NCBI RefSeq assembly: GCF_000718135.1
Contig: NZ_JOEM01000017.1
Coordinates: 102,088-166,087 of the forward strand
Origin: Streptomyces cyaneofuscatus
Lineage (GTDB): Bacteria; Actinomycetota; Actinomycetes; Streptomycetales; Streptomycetaceae
Direction of reading: 5' to 3'
Length of the DNA stretch: 64,000 nucleotides
Within the stretch, counting starts at the first letter, position 1; the number at the start of each line of letters is the position of its first letter. The notes under the pieces are model-generated. The model was given only the letters and a program-made list of their open reading frames with translations, ran no database searches and was not told the DNA's origin. Shown here one piece after another: positions 36,617-44,711 of this stretch. The position numbers were made by a program, and so were the translations under genes.

Positions 36617-37681
36617 ATGGGCGGCAGCAGCACCGGGCGGGCATTCATGGGGTCGTTCACCTCGGCGGGCGGCCTCGGCGTCACCGTCGCGGAGGTGGAC
36701 CGGAACACCGGAGCACTGACCGTGCTCGGGTCCTCGGACGCCCTGCCCGACCCCTCGTTCCTCGCGCTCGGACCGGGCGGAGAGGTCCTGTACGCCGTCG
36801 GCGAGAGCGCCCCGGGCTCGGCGGCCGCCTTCGACGTCAGCGGCGACGTACCGGCCCTCCTGGGCCCTGTACGGCCGGTCGACGCCGACGGCCCCACCCA
36901 CCTCGCGCTCGCCGCGGGCCACCTGGTCACCGCCAACTACGGATCCGGCAGCGTCACCGCCCTGCCCGTGCTCGCCGACGGAACGCTCGGCGAGGTCTCC
37001 TCGGTCGTCCGGCACGAGGGCAGCGGCCCCGACAGCGAACGCCAGGAGGGCCCGCACGCCCACCAGGTGCTGCCCGACCCCTCCGGCCGCTGGGTGGTCG
37101 GCGTGGACCTCGGCACCGACTCCGTACGGGTCGGCGCCCTGGACCCCGCCACCGGCGCCCTGGAGCCGCACGGCGAGACGTCGCTGCGCCCGGGCACCGG
37201 ACCGCGCCACCTGGCCTTCCACCCCTCGGGCCGCTACGCCTACGTCCTGAACGAGCTGGTGACGACCCTCACCGTCTGCCGCTGGGACGCCGAGGCGGGC
37301 CGTCTGGAGCCACTGGGGGAGGTTCCGGTACTGCCCGACTCCGAGCCCGCGGGCGACCCCGACGGCTCCGTACGGGCCTACCCGTCCGAGGTGGTCGTCG
37401 CGCACGACGGGCGCTTCCTGTGGACCGCCAACCGGGGCCACGACAGCATCTCGGTCCTGACCCTCGACGAGACCGGCGAGAAGGCCGCCCTGGTGGCCAC
37501 CGTCGGCTGCGGCGGCCACTGGCCCCGCGACCTCACCCTCGACCCGAGCGGTCAGTGGCTGTACGCCGCGAACGAGCGCTCCGGGAACGTCAGCTGGTTC
37601 GCCGTGGACGCGGAGACGGGCGTCCCGCAGCACGCGGGCTCCGTCGAGGTCCCGGCGGTCTCCTGCGTCGTCCTCGGCTGA
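36617..37681 (+). CDS. lactonase-family seven-bladed beta-propeller protein
   Basis: A 354-residue protein of the 6-phosphogluconolactonase YbhE/3-carboxymuconate cyclase family (Lactonase PF10282). Repeated blades show G-x-V-x-A-L and D-P-S-G-R-W patterns, and the signature GPHAHQVLPDPSGRWV and GTGPRHLAFHPSGRYAY contain the conserved histidines of the lactonase site. ATG 36617; the frame extends upstream 18 codons without support. No signal peptide. The exact lactone is unknown; pentose phosphate 6-phosphogluconolactone is one option. Confidence 0.9.
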   Translation: MGGSSTGRAFMGSFTSAGGLGVTVAEVDRNTGALTVLGSSDALPDPSFLALGPGGEVLYAVGESAPGSAAAFDVSGDVPALLGPVRPVDADGPTHLALAAGHLVTANYGSGSVTALPVLADGTLGEVSSVVRHEGSGPDSERQEGPHAHQVLPDPSGRWVVGVDLGTDSVRVGALDPATGALEPHGETSLRPGTGPRHLAFHPSGRYAYVLNELVTTLTVCRWDAEAGRLEPLGEVPVLPDSEPAGDPDGSVRAYPSEVVVAHDGRFLWTANRGHDSISVLTLDETGEKAALVATVGCGGHWPRDLTLDPSGQWLYAANERSGNVSWFAVDAETGVPQHAGSVEVPAVSCVVLG

Positions 37682-37710
37682 CCCGGCGGCGTACAGACAG
37701 CCGGAAAGCC

Positions 37711-37773
37711 GGAAAGCCGCGGCCCGGACCGGTCGGACCTTCAGGGGTCCTCCGGTCCGGGCCGCGGCTTTCC
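37711..37773. terminator. strong bidirectional terminator
   Basis: Perfect 22-bp inverted repeat (37711-37732 with 37752-37773; left arm begins GGAAAGCCGCGG) and a 19-base loop that itself can form a small GGACC/GGTCC hairpin. It lies exactly between the convergent lactonase and CbiX-like genes. Confidence 0.8.
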
Positions 37774-37803
37774 GTGCGTCCGTGCCGCTTCCGTCGACCC
37801 GGG

Positions 37804-38727
37804 TCAGTGCGCCTGGGCGCCCTGCGGGGTCGCGGGCGTGATGCCCAGCGCCGTGGCGTACAGCGACAGCACGAGCTTGCCGATCGCCGGGTAGGCACCC
37901 AGCGGCTCGGCGGTCGCGCAGCCGGCCTCCTTGGCGGCGGCGTCCAGCAGGCCGGGGTCGACCTCCGGGCCCACCAGGTACGGCGCCAGCGCGAGCTGCG
38001 CCGAGCCGGAGCCCTGGAGCTGCTGCGCGATCGAGGCGACCGACCCCTCCACGTCCAGCGCGGCGGCCATCACCGGCACGGCGAGCCGGGCGGCCAGCAG
38101 CATGCCGGTGATCCCGGCGGCCTGCACGGCCTCCTCGCCGCCCACCGTGGCCAGCACGATGCCGTCGGCGGCGGTGGCGACCGTGAACAGCCTGGCGCGG
38201 TCGGCCCGCGCCAGCCCGGCCTCCGAGAGCCGGACGTGCAGGGCCTCGGCGAGCAGCGGATGCGGACCGAGCACGTCGGTCAGCTCCACCTGCGTACCGC
38301 TGTCCATCACGGCCTGCCGTATCCGCCGGATCAGCGCGCTGTCGGGACCCGCGAGCAGCGGGACCACGACGGCGGACGGACCGGCGGGCTCGGTGGCCTC
38401 GCGGCCGACGGCGACGGCCTGCTCGTAGCGCTGGACGCGCTCGGCGGCGGAGTGGGCGAGAACGGTGGCCAGAGTCGGGTACTCGGCATCGTCACCGTCG
38501 AGATAGCCGATCCGGGCGTTGAGGCCGGGCAGCTCGGAACGGGCGATGCTGATCACCTCTTCGGCCAGACTGCGCGTGGCCGAGGAGGGGGTACCGGGAA
38601 CGGCGAGAACGAGCGCGGCAGCGCCCTCAGGTGCGACCACGGGCTCCGGGCGGCGGTGCCGTCCGGACTGGCGAGGTCGCGGCATTCGTACAGGCAGGCC
38701 GGAAGCGGGCCCAGTGGGGGTGCTCAT
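37804..38727 (-). CDS. CbiX/sirohydrochlorin-chelatase-like protein lacking the usual active-site histidines
   Basis: A 307-residue two-lobed protein that matches the CbiX/sirohydrochlorin chelatase family. In true chelatases strand one ends in HGSR and a second His lies in the C-terminal lobe; here the matching site reads LVLAVPGTPSSAT, and no HGS motif appears in the second lobe (DGIVLATVGGEE). It may therefore bind but not chelate, or act on another ligand. The first 40 residues are basic and Pro-rich (MPRPRQSGRHRR). Start ATG 38727 has no ribosome site but TAGCAT 8 bases upstream, so it may be leaderless; an internal ATG lies at 38685. Confidence 0.8.
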   Translation of the reverse strand: MSTPTGPASGLPVRMPRPRQSGRHRRPEPVVAPEGAAALVLAVPGTPSSATRSLAEEVISIARSELPGLNARIGYLDGDDAEYPTLATVLAHSAAERVQRYEQAVAVGREATEPAGPSAVVVPLLAGPDSALIRRIRQAVMDSGTQVELTDVLGPHPLLAEALHVRLSEAGLARADRARLFTVATAADGIVLATVGGEEAVQAAGITGMLLAARLAVPVMAAALDVEGSVASIAQQLQGSGSAQLALAPYLVGPEVDPGLLDAAAKEAGCATAEPLGAYPAIGKLVLSLYATALGITPATPQGAQAH

Positions 38728-38789
38728 GGCGCCGCATGCTACTGGTTTTGGATGCTCCTCTGTTCGGGGAGGGTCCGGTCGAGCGTTAA

Positions 38790-39995
38790 CTATCCGCTTA
38801 TGTCCGATGAGTGGCGTACCGGTGAAGTGTCCGTGTCTGTCGGGCTGTCCACCGCCCCGCTCACCGGCCCGTCCGCCGGTACGTCGTCGCTTTTCGGATC
38901 CCCGTTCCGTACCTCCGCCTCCACGCCTCCGGAAGGTCCTGAGGGTCCGTCCCCGGCCGGGACGAACAGCATCGTCGGGTGGTGCGGCAGCCGCAGATCG
39001 TCCAGGGCCAGAGCGCGCGCGATCCGGAGTGCGCCGGTCAGCGGATCGCCCGTCCCGGTGGTCACGCGGGCCTGCGGAACCAGCCGCGCCAGCTCCTCGC
39101 GCACCGGTCCGAGCAGAGGCTCGCCCATCCGGAACAGCCCGCCCGTCAGGGCCACTTCGCAGGCGCCGTCGGCCTCGGGGTCGGCCGTCGGACAGACGGC
39201 CGCCGCCGCTTCGGCGATATGCGCGGCCGCCTCCCGCAGAATGCCCGCCGCGACCTCGTCCGCTCCGGCGCACGCCGCCACCTCGGGGGCGAACGAGGCG
39301 AGCACGGCCGGGCGGTCGGAGCGCGGGTAGAGCAGCCCCGGCAGAGCCTCGGCGGGTCCGAACACGGCGTGCAGCCGGGCCAGCAGAGCCGGGGAGCCGC
39401 CGCGCCGCCCGTCGTGGGCGCGCATCGCCGCGTCGAGTCCCGCCCGGCCGATCCACGCACCGCCGCCGCTGTCACCCAGAAGATGACCCCAGCCGTCGGC
39501 CCGGTGCCACCCCGTGAGGTCCGTGCCGAGGGCGATCATGCCCGTGCCGCCCGCGACGACCGCCCCGGGGCGCTGTCCCACCGCGCCCGCGTAGGCCGTC
39601 ACCGCGTCGGCTGCCAGCGCCATCCGACGTACGCCCAGCGCTTCCGCGAGCGCACCGGGCAGCTCCGCCCGCAACCGCCCGCCGAGCGTGGCCATTCCGG
39701 CGGCCCCGATCGCGAACGCGGCGACCTGCCCGGGGGAGACCTGCCCGGAGGAGTCGGCCGTGCCGCCGGCACTGGCCCGCCCCAGCAACTCCGCCGCCGC
39801 GGGCAGCAGTTGTTCCAGCAGATGGGCCGCGTCGATCCCCCCGGCCCCCGTCCGCACCGGCTCGGCGCAGACAGCCGTGAACAGCGGCCCGTCCGTGTCC
39901 ACCCGGCCGAGCGCCACCCGCAGCCCCGACCCGCCGGAGTCGACCCCGAGGACATACGCCTCCGGGGTGGGTGCGGGGGACGGGGCGTCGGTCAC
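38790..39995 (-). CDS. BadF/BadG/BcrA/BcrD-type ATPase, N-acetylglucosamine-kinase-like
   Basis: A 401-residue ASKHA-fold kinase. PHOSPHATE-1 is [16 protein letters not shown], the sugar/adenosine region is GTGMIALG, and [16 protein letters not shown] is the hallmark of the N-acetylglucosamine kinase subgroup; [13 protein letters not shown] is the ADENOSINE motif. The last 50 residues are a disordered acidic tail. The GTG at 39995 overlaps the ung stop by four bases, so it is coupled to uracil-DNA glycosylase, an odd pairing. Likely salvages amino sugars from chitin or peptidoglycan (inference). Confidence 0.88.
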   Translation of the reverse strand: MTDAPSPAPTPEAYVLGVDSGGSGLRVALGRVDTDGPLFTAVCAEPVRTGAGGIDAAHLLEQLLPAAAELLGRASAGGTADSSGQVSPGQVAAFAIGAAGMATLGGRLRAELPGALAEALGVRRMALAADAVTAYAGAVGQRPGAVVAGGTGMIALGTDLTGWHRADGWGHLLGDSGGGAWIGRAGLDAAMRAHDGRRGGSPALLARLHAVFGPAEALPGLLYPRSDRPAVLASFAPEVAACAGADEVAAGILREAAAHIAEAAAAVCPTADPEADGACEVALTGGLFRMGEPLLGPVREELARLVPQARVTTGTGDPLTGALRIARALALDDLRLPHHPTMLFVPAGDGPSGPSGGVEAEVRNGDPKSDDVPADGPVSGAVDSPTDTDTSPVRHSSDISG

Positions 39996-40669
39996 GGCAG
40001 ACGCCAGTCGACCGGCTGCGCCCCCTGGCGCTCCAGCAGTTCGTTGACCCGGCTGAACGGCCGCGAGCCGAAGAACCCGCGGTCGGCCGACATGGGCGAG
40101 GGGTGCGAGGACTCGATCGCGGGGAAGTCGCCCAGCTGCGGGCGGAGGTTACGGGCGTCCCGCCCCCACAGGACCGACACCAGCGGCGTGCCCCGGGCCA
40201 CCAGCGCCTTGATCGCCTGCTCGGTCACCTCTTCCCAGCCCTTGCCCCGGTGCGCGGCGGGCCGCCGGGGCGCGGTGGTCAGCGCCCTGTTCAGCAGCAG
40301 CACCCCCTGCCGGGTCCACGGCGTGAGGTCGCCGTTGGACGGTCGCGGCAGGCCGAGGTCCGCGTGCAGCTCCCGGAAGATGTTCTCCAGGCTGCCCGGC
40401 AGCGGCCGGACATCGGGCGCCACGGCGAAGCTCAGCCCGATCGCGTGCCCCGGCGTCGGATACGGATCCTGGCCGACGACGAGGACCCGCACCTCCTCGA
40501 ACGGCTGCTGGAACGCCCGCAGTACGTTGGCCCCGGAGGGCAGATACGTACGGCCCGCGGCGATCTCCGCGCGGAGGAAGTCGCCCATAGCGGCGATGCG
40601 TTCGGCGACGGGTTCGAGGGCGTCGGCCCACCCCGGCTCGATGATCTCTTTCAACGGTCGTGCTGCCAC
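39992..40669 (-). CDS. ung: uracil-DNA glycosylase, family 1
   Basis: A 225-residue UDG with all signature motifs: the water-activating loop [19 protein letters not shown], the uracil-recognition LLLNRALTT and the minor-groove loop [13 protein letters not shown]. It excises uracil from DNA in base-excision repair. GTG 40669 has no good ribosome site but TAGAGT 7 bases upstream, indicating a leaderless transcript from the promoter at 40677-40707. Its stop overlaps the kinase-like gene start (GTGA). Confidence 0.97.
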   Translation of the reverse strand: MAARPLKEIIEPGWADALEPVAERIAAMGDFLRAEIAAGRTYLPSGANVLRAFQQPFEEVRVLVVGQDPYPTPGHAIGLSFAVAPDVRPLPGSLENIFRELHADLGLPRPSNGDLTPWTRQGVLLLNRALTTAPRRPAAHRGKGWEEVTEQAIKALVARGTPLVSVLWGRDARNLRPQLGDFPAIESSHPSPMSADRGFFGSRPFSRVNELLERQGAQPVDWRLP

Positions 40670-40676
40670 GCGCCGC

Positions 40677-40707
40677 ACTCTACTGGTGATACGACCACTC
40701 CGATCAA
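40677..40707 (-). promoter_or_regulatory. promoter of ung, probably leaderless
   Basis: On the minus strand TTGATC (40707-40702), a 19-base spacer and TAGAGT (40682-40677) stand 7 bases before the GTG start, so transcription would begin at or next to the start codon. Confidence 0.5.
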
Positions 40708-40740
40708 CTGCCGTCAGGCGGAGGCCCCCCGCCCCGCCGC

Positions 40741-41826
40741 TCAGCCGAGAGCCACCGCCCGGACGCAGAGCACGTCCGGCAGATGCGAGGCGAGCTGCTG
40801 CCAGCTGTCGCCGTCGTCCGCGCTCGCGTACAACTCGCCGTTGCGGTTGCCGAAGTAGATCCCGGCGGGATCCGCGTCGTCCGTGCAGAGCGCGTCGCGC
40901 AGCACCGTGCCGTAGTGCTCCCCGCCCGGCAGCCCCACCGTCAGCGGCTCCCAGGTGCGCCCCGCGTCGGTCGTCCGGAAGACCCGGCAGCGGTGCTCCG
41001 CCGGGACCCGGTCGGCGTCGGCGTTGATCGGGAAGACGTACGCCGTGTCGCCGCGGTGCGGGTGCGCCACGGCGGCGAACCCGAAGTCGGAGGGCAGGCC
41101 CGCGCCGATGTCGCTCCAGCTGTCGCCCGCGTCGTCGCTGCGGAAGACACCCCAGTGGTTCTGGAGGTAGAGCCGGTCCGGATCGGCCGCGTCCCGGGTG
41201 ACCTTGTGGACGCACTGGCCGAACTCCGGGTCCGGATCCGGCAGGAAGACCGCCGAGACGCCCTTGTTCGCCGGCTCCCAGCTCTCTCCGCCGTCCTTCG
41301 TCCGGAACACGCCCGCCGTCGAGACCGCGACCGTCACCGCACGCGGGTCCCGGCGGTCGGTGAGGATGGTGTGCAGCCCCTCCCCGCCGCCGCCCGGCTC
41401 CCACTTGGAGCGCGTCGGGTGCTCCCAGAGCGGGCGGACCAGCTCGAAGGACTCGCCCCGGTCCTCGGAGCGGAACAGGGCGGCCGGCTCGGTGCCCGCG
41501 TAGACCACGTCCGGGGCCTCGGGGCCGGCCGGCTGCAACTGCCAGACCCGCTCCAGCGACGCCCCGGTGAACTCGGGGAACTTCACCGCCGGACGCTGCG
41601 GCTCGACCCAGCTCTCGCCCAGGTCGTCGGAGTGGAAGACGGACGGCCCCCAGTGCGCGCTGTCACCACCCGCCAGCAGCCGGGGCGTGGTCCCACGGGT
41701 GTCGATGGCCACCGAATAGATCGCCTGCGCGTTGAAGTGCGGCCCCTCGATCTTCCAGTTCCCCTCGCGCCTGCGGCCGATGAAGAGACCTTTGCGGGTG
41801 CCCACGGTGAGGAATACGTCGGTCAT
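40741..41826 (-). CDS. BNR/sialidase-type beta-propeller protein (WD40/YVTN-like glycosyl hydrolase repeat)
   Basis: A 361-residue protein with at least five Asp-box type repeats of the S-x-D-x-G-x-x-W class ([66 protein letters not shown]). These mark a sialidase-like propeller, but the catalytic Arg triad and Tyr/Glu of sialidases are not recognisable and there is no signal peptide. ATG 41826 follows GGGAGG. Known only as an exo-alpha-sialidase-like or stress-related propeller; function unknown. Confidence 0.88.
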   Translation of the reverse strand: MTDVFLTVGTRKGLFIGRRREGNWKIEGPHFNAQAIYSVAIDTRGTTPRLLAGGDSAHWGPSVFHSDDLGESWVEPQRPAVKFPEFTGASLERVWQLQPAGPEAPDVVYAGTEPAALFRSEDRGESFELVRPLWEHPTRSKWEPGGGGEGLHTILTDRRDPRAVTVAVSTAGVFRTKDGGESWEPANKGVSAVFLPDPDPEFGQCVHKVTRDAADPDRLYLQNHWGVFRSDDAGDSWSDIGAGLPSDFGFAAVAHPHRGDTAYVFPINADADRVPAEHRCRVFRTTDAGRTWEPLTVGLPGGEHYGTVLRDALCTDDADPAGIYFGNRNGELYASADDGDSWQQLASHLPDVLCVRAVALG

Positions 41827-41958
41827 GGTGGAGACCTCCCGATCACGTCGTTGTACCGGATGTGAGCCAGTCTGCACCCGACCACTGACAGTGGCCCGTG
41901 GACGCTCCCGGCGCGCCCGGTGGCCGGCCCTCGTACGTACCTCGCGGCGACGGCTCCC

Positions 41959-41988
41959 TTGACCGCCGTCCGGCGGCGGACCTAGCGT
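41959..41988 (+). promoter_or_regulatory. promoter of the cupin gene
   Basis: TTGACC (41959-41964) and TAGCGT (41983-41988) with an 18-base spacer; predicted transcript start near 41995, just before the operator at 42001. Confidence 0.55.
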
Positions 41989-42000
41989 TGGCGCAGCGTA

Positions 42001-42012
42001 GAAAGCGCTTGC
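42001..42012. promoter_or_regulatory. LacI-family-type operator before the cupin gene
   Basis: GAAAGCGCTTGC differs by one base from the perfect palindrome GAAAGCGCTTTC, the classic LacI-family site with central CG. It lies 12 bases after the -10 box and 36 before the start, where a repressor would block transcription. No LacI-family gene is in the window. Confidence 0.5.
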
Positions 42013-42047
42013 AGTCCCCTGGCGAGCCCCGAGACCCTGGAGCACCC

Positions 42048-42764
42048 GTGGTGACCTTCGACGGACTGCCCGGCGCCGTCGCCGTCTCTCACCTGACCGT
42101 CTACGACTGGCCCGCCGCCGACGGCCTGCGCGGCGGCACCCCGCACCTGCACCTCACCTGCTCCGAGGGGTACGTGGTGATCGGCGGCACCGGCTCCGTA
42201 CAGACCCTCACCGCCACCGGATTCCGGCAGACGCCCCTGGCGCCCGGGGCGCTCGTCTGGTTCACCCCGGGCACCATCCACCGGCTGGTCAACGAGGACG
42301 GGCTGCGCGTCGTCGTGCTCATGCAGAACAGCGGGCTGCCCGAGGCCGGCGACGCCGTCCTCACGCTTCCGCCCGCCCTCCTCGCCGGCCCGGACGTCTA
42401 CGGCGCCGCCGTGGCGCTGCCCCCGGACGGTACGGAGGCCGAGCGGGAGCACGCGGCCCGCGCCCGGCGCGACCTCGCGGTGGAGGGGTTCCTCGCCCTG
42501 CGCGAGGCGGCGGACGCGGGCGACCCGGAGCCCCTCGCCGCGTTCCACCGCGCCGCCGCCGCGCTCGTCCGGCCCCGGGTGGGGGAGTGGCGCGCCCGCT
42601 GGGAGCAGGGTGCCGCCGTGGCCGCCGCCGCGACCGCCGCCCAGCTCGACGCGCTGGGGCGCGGCGCCGGGGACCATCTGGCGGAGGCACGGGTGCACGG
42701 GCAAAGGCCGGTGGAGCGGGGGCGGTTCGGGATGTGCGGCCGCCTGGACGTCTACCGGGTCTGA
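42048..42764 (+). CDS. cupin-domain protein
   Basis: A 238-residue protein with a cupin barrel over about residues 15-120: motif 1 is GGTPHLHLTCSEGYVVIGG (metal-binding His-x-His and Glu) and motif 2 is PGTIHRLVNEDG (third His). The C-terminal 110 residues are helical and Ala-rich, without recognised domain. Start is GTG 42048, 5 bases after GGAG; GTG 42051 is also possible. Such cupins are often sugar isomerases or dioxygenase-like; the LacI-type operator upstream hints at carbohydrate control. It overlaps the convergent GNAT gene by 13 bases. Confidence 0.85.
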   Translation: MVTFDGLPGAVAVSHLTVYDWPAADGLRGGTPHLHLTCSEGYVVIGGTGSVQTLTATGFRQTPLAPGALVWFTPGTIHRLVNEDGLRVVVLMQNSGLPEAGDAVLTLPPALLAGPDVYGAAVALPPDGTEAEREHAARARRDLAVEGFLALREAADAGDPEPLAAFHRAAAALVRPRVGEWRARWEQGAAVAAAATAAQLDALGRGAGDHLAEARVHGQRPVERGRFGMCGRLDVYRV

Positions 42765-43282
42765 GCGGCGGCCGGCGCGGGGACCCGCGGGCAGGTCAGC
42801 AGCCGCGTGGTGCTGCCGTCGTCCTCCTGGATGTCCCTGACGTGGACGAAGCCGATCCGGCCCAGCACGGCCAGCGAGGCGGCGTTCTCGGCGGCCACGG
42901 TCGCGTGCACCTCCGCCAGTCCGAGGGTGTCGAACCCGTGCCCGACGAGAGCGAGCGCCAGCTCCGTACCGAGGCCACGGCCCCAGACTCCGGGGGCGAG
43001 CGCGTAGATGATCTCGTGCCCGCCGGAGGCTTCGGTCGGCTTGATCTCGGCGTGCCCCACGAGCTCGCCGCCGACCTTGACCGCCCAGACCTCGAAACGG
43101 TTCTCGGCGTAGACCTTGGTGAAGATCCGGCCGAAGAGCGCCCGGTCCTCGGCCTCCGTGGACGGCCCGTCGCCCATCCACCGGGAGACCGAGGCGTCCT
43201 GGAACAGGGCGACGAACTCCTCCTCGTCGGCGGGCGTGTACGGGGTGAGCAACAGGCGGTCGGTGCGTAGCAAAGGATTCAC
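42752..43282 (-). CDS. GNAT-family N-acetyltransferase
   Basis: A 176-residue acetyltransferase of the RimJ/RimL-like subgroup (Acetyltransf_3): opening LLRTDRLLLTPYTPADEEEF, acetyl-CoA loop PGVWGRGLGTELALALVGHGF and motif B VAAENAASLAVLGRIGF. GTG 43282 has no ribosome site but TAGCTT 8 bases upstream, so it is probably leaderless from the promoter at 43291-43320. Substrate unknown; ribosomal proteins or small amines are possible. Confidence 0.9.
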   Translation of the reverse strand: MNPLLRTDRLLLTPYTPADEEEFVALFQDASVSRWMGDGPSTEAEDRALFGRIFTKVYAENRFEVWAVKVGGELVGHAEIKPTEASGGHEIIYALAPGVWGRGLGTELALALVGHGFDTLGLAEVHATVAAENAASLAVLGRIGFVHVRDIQEDDGSTTRLLTCPRVPAPAAAQTR

Positions 43283-43290
43283 AGGGGGTG

Positions 43291-43320
43291 AAGCTACGGG
43301 CGGCCGGAGTCCCGGCACAA
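43291..43320 (-). promoter_or_regulatory. promoter of the GNAT gene, leaderless type
   Basis: Minus strand TTGTGC (43320-43315), 18-base spacer, TAGCTT (43296-43291), then 8 bases to the GTG start at 43282. Confidence 0.5.
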
Positions 43321-43365
43321 CCGAATTCCGCTGGTCAGCGATGCGCGGCTCAGCTGAGATGCTGG

Positions 43366-43420
43366 AGCGGCACACACCACAGCGGCACACACCACAGCGG
43401 CACACACCACAGCGGCAGGC
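43366..43420. repeat. 15-bp tandem repeat upstream of a small hypothetical gene
   Basis: Three identical copies of AGCGGCACACACCAC (43366-43380, 43381-43395, 43396-43410) followed by a decaying fourth copy. It lies 30 to 84 bases before the start of the gene at 43450, in its leader or promoter. No coding role in either strand is supported. Confidence 0.85.
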
Positions 43421-43449
43421 ACCGCACGACCGGGCACGAGGAGCAGACG

Positions 43450-43854
43450 ATGCGCAGCGGGATCATGGACGCCGACGGTCACGACGTGCCGGTGGCGGTG
43501 GCCCCGGGGGAGGCCGGACCCGATCCCCGTGTCTCCGTGACGCTGACGCCCCCGGCGGGCGAGCTGCGCTGGTCGTGCACCCCGGCCGCGGCCCGGGAGC
43601 TGGCGGCCGCGCTGGTCCGGGCGGCCGAGGAGACCGAGAACGCGTCCGACGAGGGGCCGGTCACGGTCCCGGCGGGCGAGCTGCGCCGCGGTGACGTACG
43701 GGACGGTGACCGTTCCATGACCGTGGACGGCGTACGGACCGACGGCTCCACGGCCCACGTCACCTGGAGGTCCGGCGCGGGCCGTACCTGGAACCAGAGT
43801 TACGACGTCAACACGGCGATCACCCTCAGGCGCCGGGTGCCCGGCGACCGCTGA
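43450..43854 (+). CDS. hypothetical protein, 134 residues
   Basis: Small soluble acidic-basic protein that I do not recognise. It looks like two beta-rich halves; the first contains TLTPPAGELRWSCTPAAARELAAALVRAAEE, quoted here in parts as TLTPPAGELRWSC and AARELAAALVRAAEE, a strand followed by an amphipathic helix. No signal, metal site or membrane span. ATG 43450 is preceded by GAGGAG. Codon bias is normal for the window. The 15-bp repeat lies in its leader. Confidence 0.75.
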   Translation: MRSGIMDADGHDVPVAVAPGEAGPDPRVSVTLTPPAGELRWSCTPAAARELAAALVRAAEETENASDEGPVTVPAGELRRGDVRDGDRSMTVDGVRTDGSTAHVTWRSGAGRTWNQSYDVNTAITLRRRVPGDR

Positions 43855-43958
43855 AGCCTCCGCCCGCAGGTCCGGCCGCCGTCCGGCCCCCCCATCCTGC
43901 CGCCAGGAACAGCCACTTCGGTCTCCGGACCGCCCTCCGCCTCGCTAGGCTGGCCGTG

Positions 43959-44687
43959 ATGTTCACCGACCAGGGACCCACCCTTCGCGAACTGGCCGTC
44001 CAGGCGCTCTCGTCGACCGAGCGCGGCTACGACCTCCTCGCCCCGAAGTTCGACCACACGCCCTACCGGACCCCGGACCGGGTCCTCGACAGCGTCACCC
44101 GGGCGCTGGAGCCGCTCGGCCCCTTCGGCACCGGCCTCGACGTCTGCTGCGGGACCGGCGCGGGCGTGGGCGTGCTGCGGCAGGTGTGCCGGGAGCGGGT
44201 CGCCGGGGTCGACTTCAGCGCGGGCATGCTCGCCGAGGCCCGCACGGCGCTCCCGCCGCTGGACGGTGGACCGGCGGTCGACTGGGTACGGGCCGACGCC
44301 CTCGCGCTCCCCTTCGCCCCGGCCTTCGATCTGGCCCTGAGCATCGGCGCGTTCGGCCATTTCCTCCCTGCGGACCGCTTCGGGCTCTTCGCCGAGGTGT
44401 ACGGGTCGCTCCGGCCGGGCGGCCGCTTCGTCTTCCCGATCGGCGCCCCGCCCGCCGTGGGGTCGCGCGCCTACTGGTCGCTCCTCGGCTTCGACGCGGC
44501 GATGCGGGTGCGCAACGCCCTGTGGCGCCCGAAGTTCATCATGTACTACCGCACGTTCCGGCTCTCCGACGTGCTCGACGACCTGACCGACGCCGGATTC
44601 AGTGTGCGGCTGATGGCCCTGACCGACCTGGGGCAGCGCCCCGACGGCTCCCCGCGCGCCCGCCTGGTGGTGGCGACCCGGGAGTGA
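43959..44687 (+). CDS. class I SAM-dependent methyltransferase
   Basis: A 242-residue methyltransferase. Motif I is GLDVCCGTGAGVGVLRQ (about residues 59-75), post-I acidic VAGVDFSAGML, motif II/III region ALSIGAFGHFLP and LRPGGRFVFPIG complete the Methyltransf_11/25 fold. The start may be ATG 43959 or GTG 43956; TAGGCT lies 7 bases before the ATG and no ribosome site is visible, so a leaderless start is likely. Monocistronic, convergent with the reductase gene at 44712. Substrate unknown. Confidence 0.88.
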   Translation: MFTDQGPTLRELAVQALSSTERGYDLLAPKFDHTPYRTPDRVLDSVTRALEPLGPFGTGLDVCCGTGAGVGVLRQVCRERVAGVDFSAGMLAEARTALPPLDGGPAVDWVRADALALPFAPAFDLALSIGAFGHFLPADRFGLFAEVYGSLRPGGRFVFPIGAPPAVGSRAYWSLLGFDAAMRVRNALWRPKFIMYYRTFRLSDVLDDLTDAGFSVRLMALTDLGQRPDGSPRARLVVATRE

Positions 44688-44711
44688 CGCGGGCGACCCG
44701 GTGCCAGGCAC

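Noticed and set aside
34540..36936. 798-codon minus-strand frame over the FUSC gene
   Set aside because: Antisense artefact; FUSC on plus has membrane pattern and a ribosome site.
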